59,341 nucleotides of DNA from a virus. The position numbers and the translations under genes are program-made. The stretch is from positions 1 to 59,341 of IMG/VR virus record IMGVR_UViG_3300043429_000266, one strand, 5' to 3'. This document shows, piece by piece, positions 1 to 7,856 of this stretch. The first letter of the stretch is position 1. Every line of letters starts with the position of its first letter. The notes beneath the pieces are model-generated. The model searched no databases and was not told the origin of the DNA. It worked only from the letters and a program-made list of their open reading frames with translations.

Positions 1-37
1 TGAGGCCTCAATCGGTTACGTCAATCAGGATCGTTAA
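1..37 (+). CDS. DUF3310 protein, C-terminal end (rest at 58814-59251)
   Basis: This is the last eleven codons plus stop of the gene that starts at 58814 at the other end of the window, cut by linearisation. The stop TAA shares its last base with the polymerase start codon (TAATG). Confidence 0.85.
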   Translation, partial: EASIGYVNQDR

Positions 38-127
38 TGCGTACTTTCGTGTTCGACATCGAGACACTCCCCAACTACACTCTAGTGTCCTTCAAGGACA
101 TCGAGTCGAAGGAGTATTTCCGCTTCC
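1..127. repeat. Terminal direct repeat, copy 1 (circular overlap)
   Basis: Bases 1-127 are identical to 59215-59341. An exact 127-base overlap is what a de Bruijn assembler leaves at the ends of a circular contig when it uses a k-mer of 127. I therefore read it as proof of a circular or terminally redundant map of 59,214 bp rather than as a biological terminal repeat. It spans the end of the DUF3310 gene and the start of the DNA polymerase gene. Confidence 0.93.
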
Positions 128-1878
128 GCCGTAACGAGCCGGACGCAGTCGAGCGCCTGAAAGCCTTCCTCAACACTGATGATACGTACATCGGGTTCAA
201 CAGCAACAGCTTTGACAATATCGTGCTGGCGGCCTTCCTAGCGGGTCGCAAGGAGATTGAGATCAAGCGTATCGCTGATGACCTGATTGTGAACCGTGTG
301 TCGCCTTGGAACGCTTACACTAAGCACTCCCTGCTGCGCCCTTCGATTGACACGATCGATTTGATTGAGGTCGCGCCCTCGTTCGTTGGTCTCAAAGCCT
401 ACGGCGCGCGCATGCATATGCCGCTGTTGCAAGACATGCCGATCGCCCACGACGAGTGGATCGAGGACGAGCAGCGCCCTATTGTTGACTCGTACTGCGA
501 CAATGACTTGGACACTACGGAAGAGCTGGTCAACCGGCTTGAGCCTGAGCTGATGCTCCGCATCGCGATGTCTAAGCAGTACGGTGTGGACATGCGTAGC
601 AAGTCTGACGCGCAAATGGCTGAGCAGGCGTACATCACCTCGATGAGCCTGCAACGCCGTGACAACAAGATCCCTAAGACGATCACGTACACGCCGCCCG
701 CCTTCCTGAAGTTTCAAGACCAGCAACTACAGTCCCTGCTGGAGAAAGTCTCACATCATGTCTTCGACATCAACCAAGCAACTGGACACGTCATCCTTCC
801 TGATTTTCTCGGCGGAGACGTTATCAGGTTCGGCAGCGGAACCTACCAGCTCGGTGTCGGCGGTATCCACAGCACTCATGATAAATCGGTGTGTTATGTC
901 GCCGGAGGAGATACTATCTGTGACATTGACGCAGCTAGTTTCTACCCTAGTATCATCCTTGAGTGCGGATTTGTACCAGCAACTCTTGGAAAGCGATTCG
1001 TCGACGAATATCGACAAATCTACGAGCGTCGACTTGAGGCTAAGCGTACTGGTGACAAAGCCACAAACGAAACACTGAAGATCTCGCTCAACGGCACGTT
1101 CGGCAAGCTCGCTAGCAAGTACTCTGTGTTGTACTCGCCTGACCTGATGCTCGCCGTCACGCTCACCGGTCAGTTCACATTGTTGATGCTGATTGAGTGG
1201 CTCGAAATCCTCGGGGCTACCACCCTTAGCGCCAACACTGACGGTATCGCGATCCGCTACGGAAACCAGCTCGAAGCGGGTGTTCAGAAGGTAGTCAAGC
1301 GTTTCAGTGAGGTGTCAAGGTTTGAGTTCGAGTTCACGCCGTACCGTGTACTGGCTATGAAAGACGTCAACAATTATTTTGCTGTCAAACCCGACCGCAA
1401 GCTGAAAACGAAAGGCATTTATGCTCCCCTCTCGCTTAAGAAAAACCCGACTGCGCAAGTTACAGCAGATGCAGTCGGCGCGTGGCTTGCGAACGGAACT
1501 CCGTTTGAGGACACTATTAGGGATGCACCTTTCGTCGATTTTATCAGTGCAAGAAACGTCACTGGCGGCGGCGAACAAAATGGCGTTCCGCTCGGCAAGG
1601 TTGTACGTTGGTATCAGTCCTCGGATGAGAGCCTACCGCCACTCAAGTACATCAAGAACGGCAACAAGGTTCCCAAGACCGAAGGCGCGCGGGCTTGTAT
1701 GACCCTGACCGACAAAACCGTTCACCCTGAAGACCTAGACTACGGATGGTACTACAAGGAGGCAATCAAGATCGCCATCGCAGTTGGGTGTCACGCATAC
1801 CTCACTGACGAACAGCTTAAACTTGTTGCCCCGCCCCCAAAGAAAACTCGAAAGAAGAAAACAGATGTCACAACATGA
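37..1878 (+). CDS. Family B DNA polymerase with 3'-5' exonuclease
   Basis: Replicative DNA polymerase of 613 aa, compact for family B. The exonuclease domain is seen as Exo I FDIET (residues 6-10), Exo II FNSNSFD (54-60) and Exo III YCDND (153-157). Polymerase motif A is DIDAASFYPS (296-305), motif B is KISLNGTFGK (348-357) and motif C is NTDG (400-403). Motif C has Asn where most family B enzymes have the first Asp of DTD; the catalytic second Asp (402) is kept. The C-terminus is Lys-rich. The ATG overlaps the upstream DUF3310 stop by one base. The gene is split by the window ends, with its first 91 bases repeated at 59251-59341. Replication of the phage genome is the expected role, with the primase at 46325 and the Sak4/DUF669 pair downstream. 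Confidence 0.93.
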   Translation: MRTFVFDIETLPNYTLVSFKDIESKEYFRFRRNEPDAVERLKAFLNTDDTYIGFNSNSFDNIVLAAFLAGRKEIEIKRIADDLIVNRVSPWNAYTKHSLLRPSIDTIDLIEVAPSFVGLKAYGARMHMPLLQDMPIAHDEWIEDEQRPIVDSYCDNDLDTTEELVNRLEPELMLRIAMSKQYGVDMRSKSDAQMAEQAYITSMSLQRRDNKIPKTITYTPPAFLKFQDQQLQSLLEKVSHHVFDINQATGHVILPDFLGGDVIRFGSGTYQLGVGGIHSTHDKSVCYVAGGDTICDIDAASFYPSIILECGFVPATLGKRFVDEYRQIYERRLEAKRTGDKATNETLKISLNGTFGKLASKYSVLYSPDLMLAVTLTGQFTLLMLIEWLEILGATTLSANTDGIAIRYGNQLEAGVQKVVKRFSEVSRFEFEFTPYRVLAMKDVNNYFAVKPDRKLKTKGIYAPLSLKKNPTAQVTADAVGAWLANGTPFEDTIRDAPFVDFISARNVTGGGEQNGVPLGKVVRWYQSSDESLPPLKYIKNGNKVPKTEGARACMTLTDKTVHPEDLDYGWYYKEAIKIAIAVGCHAYLTDEQLKLVAPPPKKTRKKKTDVTT

Positions 1879-2197
1879 ACTCGGTAACACTCGCACGGTT
1901 TACGTCGTGCAAGTGGACAACAATAAGGACTTGTCTGACGCCAAAAAGTATGGGGCGTTACGGGCAGTGTTTGCGAACCCTCGCAAGCCTTATGACACAG
2001 ACAGTATGGTCGCCAAGGCGCGCCATATTTTGAAGGATTGGCAAGAGGGCGACTTCTTGTTGATGATTGGAGACCCTGCGCTGTGTGCAATATGCACGGC
2101 GATCGTCTCCGACATGGTTGGTAAAGTAGACCTACTCAGCTGGGATAGGAATACTTTTCAGTACGTACCGCAAGAGTGGTATTTTGACGGGGCGTGA
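1865..2197 (+). CDS. Conserved hypothetical protein
   Basis: A 110-aa protein whose ATG at 1865 lies inside the polymerase 3' end (14-bp overlap). A longer reading from 1784 would run deep into the polymerase gene, so I prefer 1865. I see no known motif; the protein is mixed alpha/beta with a central hydrophobic stretch around FLLMIGDPALCAICTA, too polar on its flanks to call a membrane segment. Its position between the polymerase and the Sak4-like ATPase suggests a replication or recombination accessory role, but that is inference only. Confidence 0.75.
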   Translation: MSQHELGNTRTVYVVQVDNNKDLSDAKKYGALRAVFANPRKPYDTDSMVAKARHILKDWQEGDFLLMIGDPALCAICTAIVSDMVGKVDLLSWDRNTFQYVPQEWYFDGA

Positions 2198-2227
2198 GCC
2201 CTATAACTTAGAAAGTGAGAAAGTAAA

Positions 2228-2968
2228 ATGGCAAATTGGATGGAAAACCTTCGGGTCGGCAAACAAGCCGTCCCACCCCGTGTCTGCATTTATGGCGGCC
2301 ACGGTATCGGCAAGTCAACACTGGCAAGCCAGTTCCCCGCGCCCATCTTCATCAGCACCGAAGACGGCTTGGACTCGCTTGATGTGACCTCGTTCCCCCG
2401 CGCTAAAACGCTGACCGATGTGGTTGACAGCATCAAGACCCTGCTCAAAGAAGACCACGAGTTCAAGACTGTGGTGGTTGACTCGGTGGACTGGTTGATT
2501 GAGCCGCTGATTGTTGAGAGCGTTAACTCTAAGTATGACGACAAGGAACAATCGTTCGGCAAAGGTCAGATGTTCATCGCAGAGGAGTTCCGTGAGATCC
2601 TGCAAGGGCTTGATGCGCTCCGCTTGAAAAAGGGTATGAACGTGGTGCTAATTGCTCACGCCGCCGTGGTCAAATTTGAAGACCCGCGCACCGAGCCGTA
2701 TGACCGCTATCAGCCTAAGCTGCCTAACCGTTGCAACGCATTGTTGCAGGAGTGGGCCGATGTGTTGGCGTTCGCGGCCTTCAAAGTCATCATCAAGAAA
2801 GACGACTCAGGCTTCAACGCTAAGAAGACTCGCGGCACCACCAACGGTGACCGCCTGCTGCACTTTATTGAGACCCCAGCGTATGCGGCTAAAAACCGTT
2901 ACGACTGCCCCGAGGACATCGAGATGACAATCGAGAACCTCGCCAAACTGATCCCTATCGCTCACTAA
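2228..2968 (+). CDS. Sak4-like RecA-fold ATPase (AAA_24 family)
   Basis: P-loop ATPase of 246 aa. Walker A is GGHGIGKST (residues 23-31) and a Walker B-like strand TVVVDSV lies near residue 80, followed by a sensor-like strand VVLIAHA. This layout fits the phage Sak4/AAA_24 single-strand annealing or RecA-like recombinase group. Its next gene is a DUF669 protein, a pairing that is common in phages and supports a joint role in recombination-dependent replication. A leader TATAACT (2203) precedes the gene by about 25 bp. No RecA-type L1/L2 loops can be judged by eye. Confidence 0.85.
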   Translation: MANWMENLRVGKQAVPPRVCIYGGHGIGKSTLASQFPAPIFISTEDGLDSLDVTSFPRAKTLTDVVDSIKTLLKEDHEFKTVVVDSVDWLIEPLIVESVNSKYDDKEQSFGKGQMFIAEEFREILQGLDALRLKKGMNVVLIAHAAVVKFEDPRTEPYDRYQPKLPNRCNALLQEWADVLAFAAFKVIIKKDDSGFNAKKTRGTTNGDRLLHFIETPAYAAKNRYDCPEDIEMTIENLAKLIPIAH

Positions 2969-2997
2969 TCCCCCCGCCATTTCAAAGGAGAAATAAC

Positions 2998-3495
2998 ATG
3001 GCTAAATTTGGTTTTGACACGTCTGAAGTCGACGTTAACGACATCCCTTCCGGTAACTACGACCCCATCCCTGATGGCGAGTACACGCTCGTTGCCTTGG
3101 ACGCCGAAGAGAAAAGCACCGCCTCTGGTGGTGAGATGATCAAGGTTAAGTTCGAAGTCGTCGGCGGCGAACACAACGGTCGCTTTATCTGGCAGAACTT
3201 CAACATCGTCAACAAGAGCGAGATGGCTCAAAAGATCGGTCGTCAACAGCTCGTGGCTTGGGCTACCGCCTGCGGCAAAGCAGACTGCGATGACACCGAC
3301 AAGTTGATCGGCAAGAAGTTCCAAGCCGAGGTGGACACTCAGAAGGGTACCGGCGGTTACAAAGACAGCAACCGTGTGCGCGCATTCTTGTTCGCTGCGG
3401 AAGAAAAGCCCGCTCGCGCCGCTGCAAAGGCCGCCGCCCCCGCAAAGGCCGCCCCCGCTGCCGAAGCTGGTAAAAAAGCCAACCCTTGGGACTAA
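2998..3495 (+). CDS. DUF669 protein, likely ssDNA-binding partner of Sak4
   Basis: Protein of 165 aa. The N-terminal 120 residues form a beta-rich domain with the DUF669 pattern (PDGEYTLVALDAEEK, then a KVKFEVVGG strand and a GRFIWQNFNI strand). The C-terminus is a flexible Ala/Pro/Lys-rich linker ending in NPWD, which resembles the acidic-aromatic tail of single-strand binding proteins. I infer ssDNA binding next to the Sak4-like ATPase; DUF669 itself has no firmly assigned function that I can cite. SD sequence AAAGGAG lies just upstream. Confidence 0.8.
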   Translation: MAKFGFDTSEVDVNDIPSGNYDPIPDGEYTLVALDAEEKSTASGGEMIKVKFEVVGGEHNGRFIWQNFNIVNKSEMAQKIGRQQLVAWATACGKADCDDTDKLIGKKFQAEVDTQKGTGGYKDSNRVRAFLFAAEEKPARAAAKAAAPAKAAPAAEAGKKANPWD

Positions 3496-3504
3496 CCTGA
3501 GTTC

Positions 3505-3556
3505 GACCCCCTGCACTTTCCCTTAAACCGGAGCTACAGACCCTGTGTAGGGGGTC
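3505..3556 (+). other. Long intergenic RNA hairpin
   Basis: GACCCCCTGCAC (3505-3516) pairs with GTGTAGGGGGTC (3545-3556): twelve pairs with one G-U, enclosing a 28-nt loop. It fills the gap between the DUF669 gene and the small membrane protein gene. There is no U-tract after it, so it is less likely a terminator than an mRNA stabiliser, processing site or attenuator. Confidence 0.6.
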
Positions 3557-3567
3557 ACCCTCTAAAC

Positions 3568-3759
3568 ATGAAACATCTCATAGTCCTAACGCTGCTAGTG
3601 TTCGTATGTTATTTCGGTTGGTACTACCTACCGGAAGAAGCTAAGGACATTTTGCGTAAGTGGCGTGGTACGCATCTGTTCAAGGTGCTCATGCTGTTCT
3701 TACTCGTGTGGCTCGCGTTCATTACGCAGGCTACTTTTGGTTCAGGAAAAATCTTCTAA
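3568..3759 (+). CDS. Small two-helix membrane protein
   Basis: A 63-aa protein with two hydrophobic segments, residues 4-19 (IVLTLLVFVCYFGWYY) and 41-55 (VLMLFLLVWLAFITQ), joined by a basic stretch RKWRG. It lies directly before the SPFH lipoprotein gene (10-bp gap), so both products probably act at the inner membrane. No family recognised. Confidence 0.7.
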   Translation: MKHLIVLTLLVFVCYFGWYYLPEEAKDILRKWRGTHLFKVLMLFLLVWLAFITQATFGSGKIF

Positions 3760-3769
3760 GGAAACGAAT

Positions 3770-4573
3770 ATGAAAAAGCTATTGATCATCATAGCAGCTT
3801 TTTGGCTCACAGCGTGTTCTCAAATTGACACGGGTAATATCGGCGTGGAGTCTACTCTCGGGCAGGTCAAAAAAGAGACCATGCCTCCAGGGGTGTACTT
3901 CACGATGTTCAAGCGCGTGACTGAGGTCTCCGCTAAAGAACTGCTGCTCAAGTTTGACGACATGAAGCCGCAGACGTCTGACAAGATCACCCTGTCTGAC
4001 TTGGACGTGGACATCTACATTCAAATTGACCCTAGCAAGGCGGCTGACATCATGACCCGCTGGCCAGGAGACGTGACGTATGAGAAAGGCGAAGACGGCG
4101 CTCGTATCGGTATGAACTACGTTACCCGTCAAGCTCGTGAGAACATCTACAACACAGTCACCAAGTACGGCTCCGCCACGGTTCACACCGAGCGTACCGC
4201 TATCGCGGCTGACGTGGTTAAGCAGTTGCAGGCCGACCTTGATGAGTCCGCCGGCAAAGGTTGGTTCTTTGTTCGCTCGGCTAACGTGCGTAACCTCGTG
4301 ACCGACCCTGCGCTTGAGAAGGCTATCATGGAAGCGGCCAACCGCCAGTTCCAGATCAACGCTAAGCAGAAGGAAGTAGAGCTGGCTAAGGCTGAAGCCG
4401 AACGCATGCGTGTTGAGGCACAAGGCGTGGCTGACGCGATTCGCATCAAAGCCTCGGCGGTGTCTGCTCAAGGCGGGCAGCAGTTTGTTGACCTTGAGGC
4501 CATCAAGAAGTGGGACGGCAAGTTACCGCAGACAATGTCAGGTAACGCCACCCCGTTCATACATGTGAAATAA
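3770..4573 (+). CDS. SPFH/prohibitin-like lipoprotein
   Basis: Protein of 267 aa starting at MKKLLIIIAAFWLTAC: a lipoprotein signal with lipobox LTAC and modified Cys16. The rest matches the SPFH/band-7 (prohibitin, stomatin, HflK/C) plan: a beta-rich domain from about residue 20 (GNIGVESTLGQV, PPGVYFTMF), a central helical part, and a long charged helix with KEVELAKAEAERMRVEAQ around 205-222. Host SPFH proteins form membrane rings that control FtsH-type proteases or membrane domains; a lipidated phage copy may guard or reorganise the inner membrane during infection. A longer in-frame reading upstream exists, but the ATG at 3770 gives a proper signal peptide and follows AAGGAA. Confidence 0.82.
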   Translation: MKKLLIIIAAFWLTACSQIDTGNIGVESTLGQVKKETMPPGVYFTMFKRVTEVSAKELLLKFDDMKPQTSDKITLSDLDVDIYIQIDPSKAADIMTRWPGDVTYEKGEDGARIGMNYVTRQARENIYNTVTKYGSATVHTERTAIAADVVKQLQADLDESAGKGWFFVRSANVRNLVTDPALEKAIMEAANRQFQINAKQKEVELAKAEAERMRVEAQGVADAIRIKASAVSAQGGQQFVDLEAIKKWDGKLPQTMSGNATPFIHVK

Positions 4574-4575
4574 GT

Positions 4576-4854
4576 ATGGCTGTCTCAACTATCGGCAGCA
4601 CTAACGGCCCTTGGAGCGTAAGCAACTCCACAGTAAACGACATCTATGGTGGCCAACGCTTCTACGAAGAGCAAGAGCGCCGCTATCGTGAGGAGATGGA
4701 GCGCCAACGCCATGCAGCAATGCAAAACGCTTACTGCATCAACACTGACACTTACGTCGGTATTTCCGCACAAGAGATACGGCAAGAATCTAAGCCTGTA
4801 AAGGTGAAGCAGCCTGAATATCTCAACAACAAACTGTTATTACTGGAGATCTGA
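4576..4854 (+). CDS. Hypothetical protein
   Basis: A 92-aa protein two bases after the SPFH stop. A low-complexity start (Ser/Thr/Asn rich) is followed by a highly charged helix EEQERRYREEMERQRHAAMQ (residues 31-50), a likely coiled coil. No family recognised. Tight spacing places it in the SPFH transcript. Confidence 0.65.
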   Translation: MAVSTIGSTNGPWSVSNSTVNDIYGGQRFYEEQERRYREEMERQRHAAMQNAYCINTDTYVGISAQEIRQESKPVKVKQPEYLNNKLLLLEI

Positions 4855-4855
4855 A

Positions 4856-5137
4856 ATGAAATTGAAACCCTTTGCCGAAGTCATCGCCCTGTCAAAAGAG
4901 AAGCTGTCAGAAGCCCTCGCCCCCATCCGCGCCCGTAAGGTCAAGAGCCAAGCCGAGCTGGAGATGGCCAAACTCGACGACGAGCTGATTCGTTTGGAAG
5001 CCGAGGTGCATGAGATGTGCGCCAAGGAAGACATCAACTTTCCTAACCTACTGGACAAGCTGGACAAAGCGGCCCTCTTAGAGCGCCGTAAGGTGCAGTA
5101 CGAAAAAGTGCTGGCAGACTTGTTCCCTTCTAAATAA
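4856..5137 (+). CDS. Hypothetical coiled-coil protein
   Basis: A 93-aa, almost wholly helical and charged protein with heptad-like leucines and alanines (residues 15-60). The ATG follows the preceding gene directly with SD GGAG. No family recognised. It closes a three-gene group with the SPFH gene, before a 157-bp structured gap. Confidence 0.65.
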   Translation: MKLKPFAEVIALSKEKLSEALAPIRARKVKSQAELEMAKLDDELIRLEAEVHEMCAKEDINFPNLLDKLDKAALLERRKVQYEKVLADLFPSK

Positions 5138-5143
5138 ACTTGT

Positions 5144-5268
5144 GCACCCCTTCCCAGCTGAGCCCGCCCACTCGGTAAAAGCCTGAATGCCATCGAAACT
5201 CTAGGGGTGCGCCTTCCCGCTAACGGAAGGTTCATGAGTAGGGGACGAATTCAGGAACGGGCAACCCC
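5144..5268 (+). other. Structured non-coding leader before MazG-like gene
   Basis: Within the 157-bp gap 5138-5294, GCACCCC (5144-5150) pairs with GGGGTGC (5204-5210). Inside it CTGAG/CTCGG forms a second stem. Then CCTTCC (5212-5217) pairs with GGAAGG (5225-5230), and GGGG (5241-5244) can pair with CCCC (5265-5268). The 11-mer CTCTAGGGGTG (5200-5210) recurs in the leader at 58046. It is not a tRNA: no T-arm fits. It looks like a folded 5' leader or a small RNA. Confidence 0.45.
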
Positions 5269-5294
5269 GATTTCATAACTAAGAAAGACACAAC

Positions 5295-5744
5295 ATGGCG
5301 ACCAATTTCCGACGCACCGCTGACTGGCTCAAAGCCTGCGGTAAGAACCCTTCGGCGGCCACGGCTTCCCTGCAGATCGGCTGCGACATAGAAGAAACAG
5401 TAGAGTTCTTAGAGCTTCTAGACCTTGATGAGATAGGTGACATACACCTAATGAGAACCGCTATTTACAACCTCAATGTCATAGCGAAAAAGTTGAAAAA
5501 GCTAGAGACTGTCGCTTGTATCTCGGATGAGAACCGCATCGAGGCGCTTGACGCGCTCTGCGACCGCGAGGTTACGGGTAACGGCGTGGCTTACTTGCTC
5601 GGGTTCAACAAAGAAGACGCAGACCTCGAAGTGCTGCGCAGTAATGACGCTAAGCTCGTGGACGGCAAACCAGTCATCCTCGAGGGTGGCAAAATCGGCA
5701 AACCGGCGGGCTGGACACCCCCTAACCTGAAAGGCTTCGCGTAA
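5295..5744 (+). CDS. MazG-like nucleotide pyrophosphohydrolase
   Basis: A 149-aa protein. Metal-binding EExxE is seen at EETVE (residues 33-37), and an ExxD-type helix at EALDALCD near 95-102. The C-terminus LRSNDAKLVDGKPV...GKIGKPAGWTPPNL matches the tail found in phage MazG-like/PRA-PH hydrolases (RSNMSKL...GK...PPDL). Such enzymes hydrolyse (d)NTPs to monophosphates or trim aberrant nucleotides. In this genome it may shape the pool around the modified pyrimidine pathway. The insert between the two metal motifs is longer than usual. Confidence 0.8.
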   Translation: MATNFRRTADWLKACGKNPSAATASLQIGCDIEETVEFLELLDLDEIGDIHLMRTAIYNLNVIAKKLKKLETVACISDENRIEALDALCDREVTGNGVAYLLGFNKEDADLEVLRSNDAKLVDGKPVILEGGKIGKPAGWTPPNLKGFA

Positions 5745-5745
5745 C

Positions 5746-6600
5746 ATGGCAGCAATACCTAAGAGCCCTGAGCAGCAAATCATCGACCGGATGTACGAGT
5801 CGTACGAGGTAGCTGAGCATCAAAGTAACGAGGAGCGCGGCGGTGTCTACCTAGGTAGGCTCGGCGCTTCTAGCATCGGCAATGAGTGCATCCGTAGTAT
5901 CTGGCTCGACTGGCGCGGCTACGCTCGTAAGCGGTTCGGCGGTCGCATGTTGCGGTTGTTCGGCACCGGCCACTTGCAGGAAGATCGCGTTGTAGCAGAT
6001 TTGAAGGCCGCCGGTCTGCAGGTGTTTGAGAAGGACGCAGACGGCAAGCAGTTTGAGTTCTTAGACCCCACCGGTCATCTCATCTGCAAGGTCGACGGCG
6101 TGATTAAAGGTGTGCCCGAGAGCGCCGAAAAGCCGCACAATCTTGAAATCAAGACCCACAACCAGACCAGCTTTAACGCAGTGGTGAAGCACGGTGTTGA
6201 GAAGCACAAGCCGATGCACTATGTGCAGATGCAGGTCGGTATGTGGCTCGGCGGGTTCACCCGTTCGCTCTACGTGTCGCTCTGCAAGAACGACGAGCAA
6301 TATGACGTGCAACGTGTGCGCACTGACCGTAAGGTGCAGAAAGGTATCGAGCAGAAGGTCATCAAGCTGGTAGAAGCCCGCATGCGCCCCGCCGGTATCA
6401 GCGACGACAAGACGAGCTTCACCTGCAAGTTCTGTGACATGGCCGATGTGTGCTACGGCGATGCTGAACCCTTGCGCCACTGCCGGACTTGTGTGAATTG
6501 CGTCCCGACTGAGAACGGCACTTGGACGTGTGAGCTGAAAGGCGAGCATCTTGACATCAACCAACAGCGCGCAGGCTGTACACATTATGAGGTCTTATGA
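5746..6600 (+). CDS. PD-(D/E)XK nuclease, Cas4/RecB-like with Cys cluster
   Basis: A 284-aa nuclease. Core motifs are CKVDGVI (Asp117) and LEIKT (Glu134, Lys136). An N-terminal SIGNEC (Cys48) and a C-terminal CKFCDMADVC plus CRTCVNC...C cluster resemble Cas4/AddB-type iron-sulphur or zinc sites. The expected activity is 5'-3' or end-processing exonuclease in phage recombination alongside the Sak4-like and RuvC-like proteins. It overlaps the next gene by ATGA. The extra Cys-rich end after the usual Cas4 cluster (residues about 245-283, ending GCTHYEVL) is like a small zinc domain found alone in other phages. Confidence 0.82.
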   Translation: MAAIPKSPEQQIIDRMYESYEVAEHQSNEERGGVYLGRLGASSIGNECIRSIWLDWRGYARKRFGGRMLRLFGTGHLQEDRVVADLKAAGLQVFEKDADGKQFEFLDPTGHLICKVDGVIKGVPESAEKPHNLEIKTHNQTSFNAVVKHGVEKHKPMHYVQMQVGMWLGGFTRSLYVSLCKNDEQYDVQRVRTDRKVQKGIEQKVIKLVEARMRPAGISDDKTSFTCKFCDMADVCYGDAEPLRHCRTCVNCVPTENGTWTCELKGEHLDINQQRAGCTHYEVL

Positions 6601-6887
6601 AAACCCCACACAAACATGCTGAACTCATCAAGGCTTGGGCTGATGGGGCAGAGATTCAATTAAAACTGAATGCGGTACAATGGGGGGATTGTGTAGACCC
6701 CTATTGGAACCCTGACCTCGAATACCGCATCAAGCCTGAGCCAAAGCCTGATGTTGTTCGTTGGTGCTGGGCCACTGGCAGGATGGGTGAAAGAGAAGAC
6801 CATTTCGGTGAAAACGGAAGCGCCAATCTTAAAATCACATTCGACGGTGAGACCGGTAAATTAAAATCAGCAGAGGTGCTCCAATGA
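6597..6887 (+). CDS. Conserved small phage protein
   Basis: A 96-aa protein. The first half (HAELIKAWADGAEIQ ... W ... YRIKPEPKP) follows a pattern common in many phage small proteins, in which HAELIKAWADGA leads to a DxxYRIKP motif; no biochemical role is known to me. The second half is unlike that pattern. Coupled to both neighbours by ATGA overlaps. Confidence 0.7.
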   Translation: MKTPHKHAELIKAWADGAEIQLKLNAVQWGDCVDPYWNPDLEYRIKPEPKPDVVRWCWATGRMGEREDHFGENGSANLKITFDGETGKLKSAEVLQ

Positions 6888-7360
6888 TCACTATCGGAAT
6901 TGACCCAGGACTCACAGGCGCTATCGGTGTGCTCAGAAGTGGCGTTTTCGTGGCCGTAGAGGACATGCCGACCGTTGCCAAGGGCTCGGGTAGTGTGAAG
7001 CGCGAAGTTGACCCCGCAGGGCTGTTTTCGCTGCTTCGTTCGCATGTGCCGCCGGTGGACGCAGTCAGCGTTGTGCTTGAGCGCGTGAACGCCATGCCAG
7101 GACAGGGTGTGAGTTCGGTGTTCAGCCTTGGCGACTCGTTCGGTACGGCGCGAGCCGTCATCGCGGCCCTCGGCTGGGAGCTACACTACGTAGCGCCGGT
7201 GACTTGGAAAAAGAGCTTCGGCCTCGCCTCTGACAAGGAGTTGAGCCGCGCCCTCGCAGTCCGAACCTTCCCTACCGCGCCGCTCAACTTGAAAAAACAC
7301 AGCGACCGTGCTGAGTCCCTGCTCATGGCTAGGTGGCTTTACAACACGAGGTTCAAATGA
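6884..7360 (+). CDS. RuvC-like Holliday junction resolvase
   Basis: A 158-aa RNase H-fold nuclease. Acidic residues fit RuvC: Asp7 in IGIDPGLTGAIG, Glu66 in VVLERV, and HSDRAESLL (Asp141, Glu144) near the end. It should resolve four-way or branched DNA before packaging. It follows the Cas4-like nuclease in the same coupled operon and overlaps the next gene by ATGA. Confidence 0.85.
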   Translation: MITIGIDPGLTGAIGVLRSGVFVAVEDMPTVAKGSGSVKREVDPAGLFSLLRSHVPPVDAVSVVLERVNAMPGQGVSSVFSLGDSFGTARAVIAALGWELHYVAPVTWKKSFGLASDKELSRALAVRTFPTAPLNLKKHSDRAESLLMARWLYNTRFK

Positions 7361-7581
7361 AAAAGCTCAAAGAAATGACTGACAAAGACTTTGATGAGGC
7401 GCTCGGCGTAACTGGGGAAATTGAAGCAGATGAGGGTAAAACATGCCCCGTATGCAACAACCCTGACGTGCCAGTCGTGACTACGCGAGTCAAAGGTAAT
7501 GAGGAAGTCGCCTTCGCGACCCGTGAGTACCGCTGTGACTGTTGTGACTGGCGGAGCGCGAGTTGGGAGGAAGAGGTATGA
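7357..7581 (+). CDS. Small zinc-ribbon protein
   Basis: A 74-aa protein starting at the ATG that overlaps the RuvC-like stop. Two Cys pairs, CPVC (residues 29-32) and CDCC (61-64), make a zinc ribbon. An acidic N-terminal helix precedes it. The role is unknown; nucleic-acid or protein binding is possible. Confidence 0.72.
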   Translation: MKKLKEMTDKDFDEALGVTGEIEADEGKTCPVCNNPDVPVVTTRVKGNEEVAFATREYRCDCCDWRSASWEEEV

Positions 7582-7856
7582 GTTTGTCAACTTACGATCA
7601 TGAGAAAGGATGTTTTGTGCTCAAAGACACACGCCCACCGGCCAACGCTTTTGAATGGCGTCGGTACAACGAAGAAGAGGCGGCCCGTAACGGCGGCCTC
7701 AACGTCAAGCAGATGAACATCGAAGCCAGTAAGGGTAAAGGCGTAACGGCCTACCTTGAAAAGCGCCGCGAGACTAAACCCTCACACGGCACCTTCTTCG
7801 GTATGTCTGACAAAGAAGCCTCACCCCGTGCGGTGGGTAAACTGGTTCGTAAATGA
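7578..7856 (+). CDS. Hypothetical protein
   Basis: A 92-aa basic protein, start ATG at 7578 overlapping the previous stop (ATGA). No motif recognised. The middle has EWRRYNEEEAARNGGLNVKQ, likely helical. Part of the same coupled chain. Confidence 0.65.
   Translation: MSLSTYDHEKGCFVLKDTRPPANAFEWRRYNEEEAARNGGLNVKQMNIEASKGKGVTAYLEKRRETKPSHGTFFGMSDKEASPRAVGKLVRK

Noticed and set aside
36-127. Biological terminal redundancy of 127 bp
   Set aside because: Length equals a common assembler k-mer and the repeat lies inside a coding gene junction; more simply explained as circular-contig overlap.
5144-5210. Possible tRNA: 7-bp outer stem and inner stem of tRNA-like length
   Set aside because: No T-arm with TTC, no anticodon arm in register and no D-arm pattern; I kept it as a structured leader.
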